Shown: in pieces, positions 1 to 12,000 of the stretch
Layout of the letters: every line of letters starts with the position of its first letter
Position numbering within the stretch: the stretch's first letter is position 1
Assembly (NCBI RefSeq): GCF_040436345.1
Contig: NC_133224.1
Location: 13,167,703-13,231,702, forward strand
Length of the DNA: 64,000 nucleotides
Source: Pagrus major
Taxonomy: Eukaryota; Chordata; Actinopteri; Spariformes; Sparidae
Direction of reading: 5' to 3'
The notes under the pieces: model-generated
The model's input: only the letters and a program-made list of their open reading frames with translations
What the model was told of the DNA's origin: nothing
Database searches by the model: none
Program-made: the position numbers and the translations under genes

Positions 1-843
1 CATTTGTCTTAAAGTTTATTATACAAGAGTTTATGAATAGTTACACTTCTGTTTCAGTGAACCTCAATATTATATAGCTGTAAGTGGATGTATATTCATT
101 ACTTTGATGATCCTCTACTTCGCTACTTTTCCTCTGGTGCCATTCTGTGCTCACAAAGTGTAGCTTTCTTCAGAAGACATCTTTCACAACATAACAAAAC
201 ACAACACAACACAACACAACATGTCATTGCATTTGTGAAACTAAGCCAATCTGCATATCAGCAGCTGCAGGTCTGCAGCCTGCTGGGTCAGATTATAGAT
301 GCTGGCACTATGTCTTCCTCACTCCAACAGTGAATTTGTGAAGCTGGACTCATGATTTTAAAACAGCACCAGGCAGCATGCAGCTTCCTCTCCCAGCCCT
401 CTGATGATGTTTGAGACTCAATCTTGAAGTAAAATTAGCTCAAAACAATGAAAGTGGGCAAAAATGGGAAACTATTAAGTCCTATGACAAAATCAAGATG
501 CTATGACTGACCAGAAGGCAGCAAACATTCCTTTTAAAGTGACAAAATGTGCAATTAATCAAATTACCAAAACCTTTGCACTGAACGTAGAACTTTTGGG
601 GCCCCTGTGAATTTGGGGTCATTGGCCACTTCTTGTTGTGTTTGGAGCATATTATAATACTGTTCACTTATTATTTTCCATTTCTTTTCAGGTTTTTTTG
701 TCACTTCTATGTTAGTTTATTACTATTAGTTTGAAATAGTATAATAAATAATTATAATATAATATAATAAAAGAAAATAACTTTTCCCATGTGCGTATTT
801 TTCACAAAGATATGACGTAACAAAAACGTTACTGGTCAGTTTC

Positions 844-1390
844 AGTGATGGCCCTGGAGCAACATGTGGTGTCCCTCAAGGCTCCATCCTTGGTCCTATT
901 TTGTTTAGTTTGTATCTGTTGTTATGCTGATGACTCCCAGTTAGGTTTCATTTAGCCTTGAAAACTGTAATTGGATTCTTTGCACTGCTGTCTTGCTGCC
1001 GCTGGTACTGCATGTCTTCCAAACTTCCTGCAGCTGAACACAGATAAGACTATTGGTCCTGATCATATTTCTAACAGTGATTCTATGGTTTTAACCCCAA
1101 TGTTACACTACAAACTCCCCCTAAATATCAGACCAGCTGAGTCAGTGAGTCAATTCAAAATGCTCTTAAAGACACACATGTACAGACAAGCATTTGGAAA
1201 ATGTCTACTCAGGTTTTAACGTTGCTCTTTTTTATTTCATTCAATCTTGCTATGTTTCATCCTCCTTGTTTATTGCTCTATGACTAGCTAGCTATGCACC
1301 TATAATGTATGGTGTTGTATTTTGTTAAGCACCTTTTAACTCTAGTCTTCAAATGCATTCTAGAAGTATATTATTATTAATTATGATGTC
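844..1390 (+). mobile_element. CR1/L2-like LINE, internally deleted 3' relic
   Basis: Translation in the plus direction gives CGVPQGSILGPILFSLY (reverse transcriptase box 4) at about 858-920. After a deletion and frameshift the catalytic YADDSQ box follows at about 922-945, then NFLQLNTDKT near 1020-1055 and the C-terminal LPLNIRPAESVSQFKMLLKTH near 1110-1180. The element ends in an A/T-rich ATTATTATTAATTATGATG tail at about 1370. Several hundred residues between boxes are missing, so the copy is dead. Family placement is by motif only. Confidence 0.8.
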
Positions 1391-1790
1391 CCAGCAACAA
1401 CATCAACATCATATGAGATGACCAACATCCATTGAAAAAACTCTGATGTTGCTGCTTTATGCAAACACAGTTTGTGAATGAAAACATTCAATGGTTATAG
1501 GTGCGCACCTGCTCAACAGCATTTTCTTCCAAAGTGCCATATGATACTCACAAATCCATTCACACATCCACTTACACACCAGTGGAACAGCCGGTGGGAG
1601 CAAGTTTTCAGATGGACTTACGGAATACTGTATAGAACCATTGTTAATGTTACCTTGACATGCATCTGAGATAAAAACACAAACCCAGAAACTCCACAGA
1701 CAAAAAAAAAGAAATTACTGACTGAAGTCCTCCTTGCCTATGTAGTTTGTGTAACTACTTAAGGACAGGGTATAACAATAAAGTGATAGT

Positions 1791-2400
1791 TGAAGGAACA
1801 TTTCAACATTTTATTTGCTTTCTTTCTGAAAGTTAGCTGAGGTACACGCCAACGCTTTCAACTCAGCAAGCTACAGTGAAAATGTCCTCTTATGAAAGGG
1901 TGTAAATAACGTCTTTTCAAATCAGGTTGGGATGGTGGGGCTTATGGAGACTTTGGATTATGCAGACAGCTGTATGGAGACATTTTATGTTTGTTTTCAG
2001 TGCTTTTTACATTTAAAACATGTCTCAGTCTAAGACTATGAAACTTCACCTGACTTTCCATCAGCATGGGGGTGAGGAGATAATGACTGAATTAACATTT
2101 TTGAGTTAACTGTTTCTTTAATCAGAAATGTATTAATAACATTTGTTATTTCAGGAGGAGTTGAACTACTCAGCAGACAGCTGCACAGTGCAGGTACAGG
2201 GGCAGATGGATGCATGGAAAAAATTATGATTTTTTAAAAACTATGGACAGAGCCAGGCTAGCTGTTTCCCCCTGCTTCCAGTCTTTATGCTAAGCTAGGC
2301 TAATTGCCCCCCGGCACGTGCATGAGATTGATATTGCTCCTCTCAGCTCACTCACAGAAAGAAAGCAAGTCATTTTCAATGTTGTTCAACTCTTCCTTTC
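1791..2400. mobile_element. Non-autonomous terminal-inverted-repeat element with a second repeat nested inside
   Basis: The left end (TGAAGGAACATTTCAACATT, then TTGCTTTCTTTCTG) is imperfectly complementary to the right end (CAGAAAGAAAGCAAG...GTTCAACTCTTCCTT). The internal GCTAAGCTAGGCTAA block near 2290 recurs at 26020, identifying the same family at 25975-26148. Between about 1922 and 2120 lies a copy of another repeat (AAACTTCACCTGACTTTCC), also present at 45378 and 49840, so one element has inserted into the other. Confidence 0.7.
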
Positions 2401-2988
2401 ATATACATTAAACCAATATTTTAGTAGCGATGCAAGCAGAAACTGTCTGGATTAATGTCACAGGAGACATGAAGCTCCACCGGTTGGTCAGTAATATGAA
2501 GAGAAACAACATGTAATAATCACTGTATAGTTAAAACATTGAACCCTTTCTAGCCCATATGTGTGAAGCACCTGCTGATAGTGAGTGAAGCTGCTGCCTC
2601 AGTGCTGGGACTCCTCACATCAGCTGTCCCTTCAGTCTGGTCACGTTTGAATGAGACACGTCCAGACACAGGGAGAGGACAGAGGCTCTGCCTCCTGTAA
2701 CACCACACTCAGTGCACGTCCTCCATTCTCTCATTGAAATATAATGATGGAATCCAAGCATGTGTGCTGCTCCTTAACACACATCTCAGCCTCCACTGCT
2801 GCTCTGTACTGAGGCAGTGAGCAGCTGATGGTAAAGAGGCTGATTTATCTCCACTGTGACAGCAGAGTGAATGGTAAAACACAGAGGGAGGGATGAACAT
2901 ACACACAGCAATAAAGACAAGTGAAAAAATGGCATCAATGAAAAAAGCGTCTCATTCTCTCAGCATACATGAAGGGGCTTCCACATAC

Positions 2989-3088
2989 CGAGCAGCACTG
3001 ATATAACCGTGGCAATCAGGAGCCAGTTCCTCCTCAGCAAGCCTTTGAAATTCACGCCTCGTCGCTCTCTGTTCCCCATCATGTCCAT
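2989..3088 (-). CDS. SLC1-family (EAAT-like) glutamate transporter, first coding exon only
   Basis: On the minus strand an ATG in a strong context (CACCATGG, start at 3088) opens 33 codons and one base, ending at a good donor (CTCG|GTATGT). The peptide has a short basic N-terminus (NRERRG...LLRR) and then the hydrophobic run NWLLIATVISVLLG. This is the layout of the cytosolic N-terminus and start of TM1 in plasma-membrane Na+-coupled glutamate/aspartate transporters (EAAT1-5 and fish paralogues), whose TM1 begins with a similar R/N-W-LL..TV..V.LG pattern. An upstream in-frame ATG at 3142 would add 18 residues, but its context is weaker. No second exon is visible between 1 and 2988, so intron 1 runs off the left edge. 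The exact paralogue cannot be named from 33 residues. What is seen is start, frame and donor; the family assignment is inference. Confidence 0.6.
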
Positions 3089-3264
3089 GGTGTTGCTCTT
3101 TATCCAGACAGGGAGGAACAACAATGGCCCCCGTGGAGACACAAAAGACTCCTGCGGTCGGGATGTCAGATGCAGACGACGCAGAGGAGGATGGAGGAGC
3201 CGCTGCTACAGCAGAGGATGCAGCCGACAGACGCTGCTGATGGCCAGAGACGGTGTGAGGGAGG

Positions 3265-3266
<2 letters not shown>

Positions 3267-3296
<30 letters not shown>
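3267..3296. repeat. (GT)15 microsatellite
   Basis: Uninterrupted GT dinucleotides just upstream of the SLC1-like start codon, in the presumed 5' UTR or promoter region. Confidence 0.95.
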
Positions 3297-3299
<3 letters not shown>

Positions 3300-3679
3300 G
3301 GGGAGAGAGAGTTGGCAGGGAGGGAGGGAGATAAGGAGTCACCCTTCCCCCACACAAGGTGTCTCTGACATTTTCTCCTTTATGAGTGACACCAGGCAGA
3401 CGAATTAGGAATTATAGCACAATTCCCAATTTGGGAGAATGATATGATATGAAAGGATGATTTCAACATTGTGCAGACTCTGCAGCTTTGGTTTGAAGAG
3501 TTTCCACTTATTATTCCAGCCTGATCTTTTATTATTGGCTGACTCAATAGACTGTTCTTACAGGCAGAAATGTAGAACAAAAATATGGACCCTGCACAAA
3601 TGCTCAATGGCCCCCCTTCTCCCTTTATCAGCCTGCCTGTATTAATAACTGAATCAACAAGTAAATACATGTATCTGGA

Positions 3680-3860
3680 GTATTGTCTGGCCGATATTGG
3701 CCCATCACAGATATATCAGTATCAGTGTATATGTTGTCCAATATGTGCCGATTAAAGAACCTGTCAGATATTATAATGGAGAATATTTGCATAAAGTGAT
3801 CATTTCTAATTATTAAAATCCCAGTGAAGTTTACTGATGTCAGCACACTGATGTCATTTT
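3680..3860. repeat. Interspersed repeat, copy 1
   Basis: Shares an ordered series of blocks with 5000-5165: TATTGGCCCATCACAGA/ATCGGCCTATCACAGA, then TTGTCCAA.ATGTG, then TTTCTAATTATTAAA. Diverged and non-coding; class unknown. Confidence 0.6.
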
Positions 3861-4669
3861 AGATGATGAAGTTTGTTGTTAAGCCGTTAAATGTCCTTGT
3901 CACAAATGTTTGATAACCACATTTTAGGGATTACTGGATAAAATACACGTATACCAACCGATAAATCAATACTGGAATATTTTACTACCTAATGTTGGTA
4001 TTTGCATCGGCACCAAACGTCATGTATCAGTCAGGCTCTCTTTATAATATACTGAAAAATGTTCCTCATTGTAATGTCAGTGTGACTGTGTCTGCGGTTA
4101 TACAACATTATAAAAAGGCAATATTTCATACTAAAACACGTGGACTGTTTTATTTACAGAATGAGATGAAGGTTAATGAGTTTCCAGCATGTCACAGTGG
4201 CAAAATAAAATCTAAGGAACTAAAAAGGACATTCCATATATTTACATCGAAGGTATCCGGTGTTAAAACTGGGAACCAAAACTGCTATCATTCTTTGGCT
4301 GGTCTTTAAACAAGGATTGCTGTTTAATAAATAATAAGTGGAGAGCTGTAGGGATGGTGTATTTTCTTAGCTAGCCCTGAAGTTAGCATGGCCCTGGTTC
4401 CCTCCACAAAAAGCCTACATGTATGGGACTTTTGAGTCTGATTTTGGATTATTGCAGAAAATAATCTGTCAAACACACGTTTATGATACTTACAGGTTTT
4501 GCTCATCAAGATAATCTTCGCAGATGAAAACCACTTTTATGATTTTTGAAGCGTAAATGAAATCAGCATTAGTAAAAAGCTAATGTTAGGCTATAAACAG
4601 ACGACATCACGGTCACATGACTTAAACATCACCACCACTAAACATCTTACTACACAATTACTATACAGG

Positions 4670-4830
4670 TTTTCAATGTACAAGTTGTAAAGTTAATCAG
4701 AATAGTTTGTAACTAAACTGGGCCTGTAAAGACGGATTAGTGAGTAGATGAGTCTCCGTGTTCACTGTGATGACCCCGACAACCTCTGTAGTCTCATTTA
4801 GACACTTGTTAGGAACCGCTGTTTTTAACA
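4670..4830 (+). repeat. Interspersed repeat, inverted partner of 25385-25550
   Basis: Blocks such as GAGTAGATGAGTCTC and TAGTCTCATTTAGACACTTG appear in reverse complement at 25385-25550, in rap1gds1 intron 5. Class unknown. Confidence 0.7.
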
Positions 4831-4999
4831 CACAGAAGAGCTAAGAGATAATTAAACTGTGGGACATTTAACGATGTATTTTATGTGGTAGAACAAACTG
4901 TGTAAATATCTTATGCCTGTGGTAACCACATACCTTATTTCAGGCATTTAACCAAAAACCCATTCAAAAAATAGTTACAGTTATGGTTATAAATAGAAA

Positions 5000-5165
5000 T
5001 ACAGATATCGGCCTATCACAGACATACCAGAGATAACCAATTTGTCCAACATGTGTTGATATGAAAACTTTTTTAATGGAATGTAATGCAGACAAAAGTG
5101 CTGGGTGTAATTTCTAATTATTAAATCCCCAGTAGAATTGGCTATTTTCAAACATATGTGGGAGT
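5000..5165. repeat. Interspersed repeat, copy 2
   Basis: Second copy of the element at 3680-3860, same orientation, about 1.3 kb away. Class unknown. Confidence 0.6.
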
Positions 5166-8100
5166 TAAATAGTTTTGAATTCAGAAATCAATGTATGGTA
5201 GAGAACATATCAGGACGTGAGATGAGGGGAGATTCCCCTTCACCTAAGGTCAGTAAGTCATATGAGGGGCAGTTCTCTTCACCTGAAGTGTTTACAGGAG
5301 GGTAGATAGGATGACACTTATTGTCCAATAAAACTTTAAAGGGTCACTGTCCTGGGAAAGGCATGACCAAAACAAACATCAGGGGTCATTGTTCTGGGAA
5401 GGAGTAATTAACAACTGTCGTAAAGTATGTAACCACTCCATTTAAGTCATCACACTGAGTCTGAAATACTTCAGAGAATTAGCAACTCTCTACCTCAACA
5501 AGGAGAAGTTCCCTTACACATACTACACATTGATATCAATAATTACTCAATATTATCTGTTTCTGCCCCAAAATCTTTTTTTTCCCCAGTGATGTTTGTA
5601 AACTGATCAATACATCACAGTAAACTGATATTACTTTAATATCACTATACACAATTATTGTATGATACTTAGTGGACTTGCAGCTGCTCATACATAACAA
5701 TATTACATTTGCTCTTTCCTCCTCTGTATTCTCTCTCACTCTATCCTTCCTGACTGCCTTTGTTTCCAGGCTTGTGCTCCTTGTTGGGGTCCAAGGGTAC
5801 TTAACTGGCTCCACTGGTCCTCCCACTGCAACACAGGCATCACCATAAAATTCTGTTATGTGGTCATGCTGCCATCTACTGGACCACCATGGGGCTAGTA
5901 TGTGTAACCCCTGTTCAATGACATCCGACTTCTTCTCAGGGGCTGCTGTAAGTGGATTTGGTCTGGTGTTCATAAACCAGTTGATATTACATGACACAAT
6001 GCACTGATGCCAGTTCTTCTGGTTTATTTAAATCATTATGCAAGTAATAACAACAAAATAAATTGGTTTATCATGACATGTGCTGTCAGAAGGTGTTCAT
6101 AAACCCCACCTGCTGAATCCTAATTCTATTATGACTGTCTAATATTTCTCCTCCCACCACTATCAGGTCAACATTTGCAAGGGTACAAAAGAAATACTAA
6201 ACTCTGATGGAAGCATTGTCCTGAATGTTAGCCATCAGCACACATACCTCTTCCATTGTGGACACTCCAGCCTCCTGAAGGAAAAGCTATATCAACCTTA
6301 CATGCAGAATATCCAACAAACTTACATGCAGATTGCAGAGCAAGTGCTGTGCACAGCCACATTTGAATTAATCCTTTGAATTTTAACAACCCTATGACCT
6401 GTCCTTTAACACCACCCTCAGGATAAACTTGACATTTTAGCCCTTCTACTTGTAAGGCTCTAAGAATAGCAAAACCTTTGCATGTTGCTGATGTCAGCCA
6501 ACACTTTCATACTGTGGGCAGTGATGAACTTTTCTGCTTTTATTTACTTTCACAATGCAATTCATTTCCAAGTCCCAAGTGAATGCTCAAGCCTGGTTGC
6601 TGTGGGTTATGGTCATTGTTTCTTCTAAAGCCTAGCCACTGCAGACCTGGACCTGAGAGCACCTGCATGTATCAGTGACAGACTGAACACTGTTGGTACC
6701 AGCCTCCATCTGGGACAGTCTCCAGGGCCACACGTCTCCCAGCACCAGAGCCATGCCATAAAGAACAATACAACCACTGATGGTATACATGGGTCCATTT
6801 ATAAAAATACATGCGAACAACATAAACATATTTTTTGTTTCATTCTTACAAAGGCAGGCACATGACATATCTTAGAATGGCCGAACTTTTTTAATGTTAA
6901 GACAAAATGTTAATTTCTGACAAACTGGATGGATGGCCTGCTTCATCAGCGAGACACCTGCATATTTCCCTTATAGACCTGTTGAAGTTATCAAAGACTG
7001 GCTGAATAGTTCATATGCAGTTAGCTTGCTTACCGAGGGGTTGGCCCCTCCAAAGGGTCATCTGGTTAATCTGAGGGGCGGTGAAGTGATTAATGGGAAA
7101 GGAAAATAGAAAAGACAAAGTTCTGTTACACATATCTGTTTTGTTTTTTTTATTTTTGGACTTTTTCGTAATCTTTGATTTTTCATCATTGAACATATGA
7201 ACCGTGACGTCACAGACATCTGAAATGTGACAAGGGGCAACAACTTCTCCCTGATTTATATGAGTGGTCACAAGACAAAAGGTTGGAAACCACTGATTTA
7301 ACTGTTAACACTGTGATGTATTTTAAGACACGTTTTTATGTAAAATCTTAATCTAGAGACATCAACTAGTATCGAAAGCTGCCAGGTAAATGTAAAAAGC
7401 ACAATATTTAGCCCTGGAATAGAAGTATCAAGAAAATGAAATGATAAGCATTTCAATTTTTTTACTGAAATATATTTGAGGCACATTGGCAGACATGATA
7501 AACACCACAAGAGACAAAGAAACCACAGGAAAAGACTTTCAAATTCTGAATATTCTGTGTCCATGAAGCTGGGTGGGTTTTTAGCTGTCATTTGGTATCA
7601 CAGCGCCCCTCTGTGGACAGAATGCACCATGTCAACTGGCTGATTTTCAGTAACTGGTGTGTATTTAGACTGCTGATTCACACGTCACTTGTAGGATCAC
7701 TTGTAATGGTAGGACTAGAGGTCCAGTTTGAGATTGAGCGTTCAGTCTAGATCGTGGTAACGTCAGGTGACTAAACATTCTGACCTCATGGTCCTTTCAG
7801 GAGCTGTTATGGTGCTTTGAATCTTACAGCCTTACAATGTCATAAGTGTGGCTGTGTGTTCTTAAACACATCACCAAGGGGACTTTTGAACATTGCCTGT
7901 GCTCCCAACTGCAATACCACTCGACAAAAAAATGGAATGGGATGGAAAAATTGTGAGCAGCTGGTTTCGATCATCTTCCTCTTTCTTCTTCCTCTTTCAG
8001 CAGCTTCTGCTAAGTTTACAGTTTAACAGACATTTTAGAAGCCAGCAGCAACAACGTACTCTACTGTGAAAATCTTGTCCTTGCTGATGTCCAGTGGATT

Positions 8101-8579
8101 AAGGGTTGACCTTGCTGCAGTGAAGTCCAGGTGGACTCCTGTGACATCACTGCTGGGTGTGCTACAGGTAGAACAGAGCACATTTCTGACCACACCCAAC
8201 ATCACTGCTGGAAATGTGCTTTAAACTGTCAAGAAAGGCCAGTAAAAGACCTTTCTCTGCTTTGGGCTGTAGTCTCTTCATTTGCAGTGTTGTAAAAAGT
8301 ATATATTACTTTGGTAAACGTACTTAGTTACATTCCATCACTGTAACTTAGCTATATCCACCCGTTAATCTTCTCTTGTGACCCCTCAGATGTATGTTGG
8401 ACCTGTGTGGTGGTTCCGGGCCCACAGATTGGAACCCATTCCTTTAATACAAGCACGACAGATTTAAATGGTGATGTTTTGCTCGGCTAAAGATTCATTT
8501 CCCGGACTGCCTGGCTAACATTTTTATGGTAAAGGTCAGTGTCTAGCTAAATACGTGGTTAGATCTTCAGACAGGTCTC

Positions 8580-9032
8580 AGGCTGCCACCTTCCGGCGAA
8601 GTGTCCCATGAATCGTGCGTTTTATTTTGAAGGCTGTGGCGGAAGTCCCACTCTCGGTCCCGTCTGGCTGACTTGACTGTGGCATGTCAGTGTGAGCCAG
8701 TCGTCCAGGGGAGCGCCATCCAGCAGGTCTTGACTGTTGGTGCGGATATGAGAGGAAGTCAGATGTGTTAGCCTGGTAGTCAGCCGGTGTACAGGCCGCT
8801 GTACAGCAGCATCCATCTGAGCGGGACTGCCCGACCGGCCCGGTGGCTGCTGTCGCTACCTAACTGGCTAGCTAGCTAGCTAAGCTCAACCCGCTAACTT
8901 CACCAGTTTAAGGCGGTTTAAGGGACGAGCAGTGCGGGGAGAGCACGGCCTCCCGGCTAGTACAACTCGGTTTCCAGCTGACCCGGAGAGCGTAACAACC
9001 CGGTTTATTTTCCGTAGCAACATCCTGCTGAG
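8580..9032 (+). promoter_or_regulatory. rap1gds1: rap1gds1 CpG-rich promoter and 5' UTR
   Basis: A GC- and CpG-rich block in AT-rich surroundings directly upstream of the start codon. It includes ETS-type cores (CGGAAGT at 8640-8646 and TTCCGG, the reverse orientation, at 8591-8596). No TATA box is evident, which fits a broad housekeeping promoter. The transcription start is not fixed by the sequence. Confidence 0.6.
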
Positions 9033-9036
9033 ATGG
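9033..9036 (+). CDS. rap1gds1: rap1gds1 coding exon 1 (start codon)
   Basis: Only ATG plus one G is coding, followed by a strong donor (GTGAGT). The split Asp codon is completed at 15145, giving the family N-terminus [12 protein letters not shown]. Confidence 0.93.
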
Positions 9037-12000
9037 GTGAGTAGACAGCTAGCTAACCTGCTCACTCAGAGCGCAGTTAGCTAACCAGGACTGTTTTTTA
9101 CCTTGTAGTTAAACCACTCAGTGTTATTTTAATGACAGCGTTTGCAAGAAGACACGTATGGTTGGTGGCTGACGTTATGTATCACGCATTAATGCTGCTG
9201 TGGCACTTTGTGTCACCCTCAGAGTTTGTGTTGAATTAAACTGACGTTAGTTAGTCAAATGTAAAGCTGGCTGGTGTGTACGTGCGCGTGCGTGCGCCTC
9301 AGCCTCAGCAGTCGGGTGGGGTAGCTGCCCTCACTCTCATCCACTGTCCGCTCTGAGTGCTCGGGCTTTTTTCCTTTTAACGATGCTTGCTCTGGAAACA
9401 TCATGTACTGGCGTTGCCTTCGTTCTCGCCGATGTAAGTCAGCTGGGACTTGAATGGCTTTAAGGTCCCAGTTGCTAAATGAATGCACATCCCCTGAAAT
9501 GGCAGAGCTGTTGATGGTGTAGATGGCACTCCTCCATCTCCACAGCTGTTATGCAATAGGATCCAGCAGCCCACTTTGTGTTGCTGTGTATACTGCATCG
9601 CTCTCTGTAACGTTACTGTTTCTGCTGGTTACTGATGGTGCACACATCAGCACACGCTGATCGTTTGATCACAGGCCTGGTGCTGTAGTAGTCCTGTCTC
9701 TGAATGGAGTTTAACACAAATTGACATTAAAACATGCTGTAATTCAATAAATATCACCTCTCCATCTATCACATTTGAAAACCACTGCCCATATGAGGCA
9801 GTCTCATCCCTGAATGGCATCCAGAGCAACACCTGTTTGACAGTTTATGAGGTATTTCACAAGGTTTAATCCCAGGCTGGATCACTCATGTTGTCATTTG
9901 ATGTAAGGCAGCTATCGTGGGGGGATGGATGTGTGGGTTGTGCAGTGCACAAGCAACTGACAGCAACAACCAGGTCACTGCAACAGTGTCTGCAATCCTT
10001 ATGCAATCTATGATTACCTGGTTTATAGGCACAATGCTGGAGTGACAGTACTGAAAATTCCCACTCGCATTTAAAATAATTGAAATAAATTGTGCTCTCC
10101 AATGACAATCAATAAGATATACAAGGAAGTAGTGTGTCAGCCTCTGGAGTAATTAGAGCGCTTTCTGGACCGAACCCAACGGGTCAGTCCTAAGCAGGTT
10201 GTGTGGACAAGGTAGAGTGTAGGCGGAGTGAAAATGCAACCTAAACCCAGCTGAACCTACCCAGTGAATAGTCATCGTAGTAGCTCATATAACAATGCTT
10301 CAGAGGCATTTGTCAACCATTATATAGCGTAGATGTTGTACATGATCATCAATGTATTTCATCAGACTGTACATAGCTATGTATAGAGTCTAGATCAAAT
10401 GAAGAGCTGTGTCTCTTTACTTGAGATATTGAGCAGCTGTATGACATCATGAAATGCAGCCCTATTAAACATTTATGAGAAGGGTCTTTTCACCCTCACC
10501 GCCTCAAAAATAATATTCAATGTGGTCAGTTTCAAAGTGTGAGGAGGATATGCGTGCTGGATGCTTATTTTCAGCATTAAATGCTTTTTGGACAGATCAT
10601 ACAATACCACTATTTCCACATGAGCAAAAAGGCTCAGCTGATCAGGTGGATCATTCTGTCTAAATGAGCTTTCCCTCACTGAATCCCCCCACCTTCTATT
10701 ACAAACCAGTCCCTTACATAAAGGACAGTTACACACAGTTATCTTCCAGCGAGGAGAGGAGGCCCAGGCCCCCAGGACGAGCGTCACGTTTTCGTAGTGG
10801 CCAAACTGTGTAATTACATCGTCACGTGATCCACTGAGGCCCAAAAAGACTTTTTCCCATAAGCTAACATTGTGAAAGAGGCGTCTGTAAAACGGTCAAT
10901 GCATTTTTCTGAGCCTCACAACCCCCCGTGAAATGACTAGTTTCATTGTCAGAATTTTTAACCATTTGGTCCAATCCACCGGTCGGTGGAAGTCTCTAGT
11001 GCACACGCTCTATGGGCCCCACAGTGCAGAAGCTATGCTGAAGACAGTGGAGTCATTTTGGCTTCATGCGCCACCGAGCAGCTTTCATAGGAATGAAAGA
11101 CTTTGCCTCCATGGCTGTGTCCAGGTATAATTTATAATGTCCTTGAGGAGGCCACTGGCTCAAGAGACCTATTGGGACTTTTAAATGTATGCAAACCACT
11201 CGTACCCTAAGTCCAACCTCTGAACCAATTCCTTCAGTATTATACTACAGAAAAAATATTGTAGATCTCAAGACAAGCAAGATAAAATTAAACGTTAAAA
11301 TCACAGCACACGCGACAAGTAATGGAAATAACAAAAACACTATTATACACATTTTTTCAGTCTGACCTGCTAAATATTCAACGCACCGTTGCAACCAATG
11401 AAAAATGTTTAGTCGTCTTAACAGGTTTCTGGATGCATACGTGACTAAAATAGTTGCACCCTGGAGCACTGTCAGCATATGCAGATATTTGTGTACTGCG
11501 TCACCTGCCCATGTGAATGTTTTGCTTCTTTTTCATTTTCTTTACTCTGATATGCCCGAACTAATAAAGGCTTTTTACTGCACCCTTGGCTTGCTATCTA
11601 TCACATAGCATATGATGCTATGAGAAAACGGACAATAAGTTATTTGTTTCTTTCACTGATGAATAAGAATAACAGGAATGATAATGTATTTGTTTGTCAG
11701 AGCATGTGGTGGATGATGTGCAGCACTTATCACTGATTCAGTTTGTGTGGTGATCATGGCTGGCAGTTTAATCTAATGAAATAAAGAGAAGAAGAGAGAA
11801 AATCACTTCAGCAGTCATATACAGTAGAGGAGCTGACTATAAACTCAAGCAGACAAGGGGCTCTATCTCACGCTCGGCGCAAAGCGGTGCACAGCGCAGC
11901 ACGAGTATCATTGCCAGCGCCGCGTTGTGTAAATAGCAAATCAACTCCGACCCACCTGTGTGCCCTCTGGGCGTGTTGGTCTTAAAATGAGGTGTGGTCA

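Larger units (their letters stand above)
1..2988 (-). other. Probable intron 1 of the SLC1-like gene (left edge)
   Basis: No exon recognised on either strand. Holds a CACAACACAA-rich stretch near 200-222, a LINE relic (844-1390) and a nested inverted-repeat element (1791-2400). The rest is anonymous AT-rich sequence. Short open frames here have no domain, splice or codon support. Confidence 0.5.
3297..8579. other. Intergenic region between two head-to-head genes
   Basis: No gene recognised. Contains two diverged copies of one repeat (3680-3860 and 5000-5165, sharing TTTCTAATTATTAAA(A)TCCCAGT) and one arm of a long-distance inverted pair (4670-4830). The rest is anonymous. The longest open frame (minus, 5536-5997, 153 codons) has no recognisable domain or splice context and is not treated as a gene. 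Confidence 0.6.

Noticed and set aside
3009-3368. 119-codon plus-strand frame
   Set aside because: Antisense to the SLC1-like exon and includes the (GT)n array, which gives runs of Cys-Val.
5191-5520. Possible solo LTR (TG...CA ends, AATAAA inside)
   Set aside because: No convincing target-site duplication or partner LTR could be seen, and boundaries are arbitrary.
5536-5997. 153-codon open frame on the minus strand
   Set aside because: No recognisable domain, no splice context, and it lies in repeat-bearing intergenic sequence. Part reads like a fish MITE (a GCCATCTACTGGACCACC phrase).
10473-10844. 123-codon minus-strand frame
   Set aside because: Overlaps a dispersed fish repeat and has no domain.
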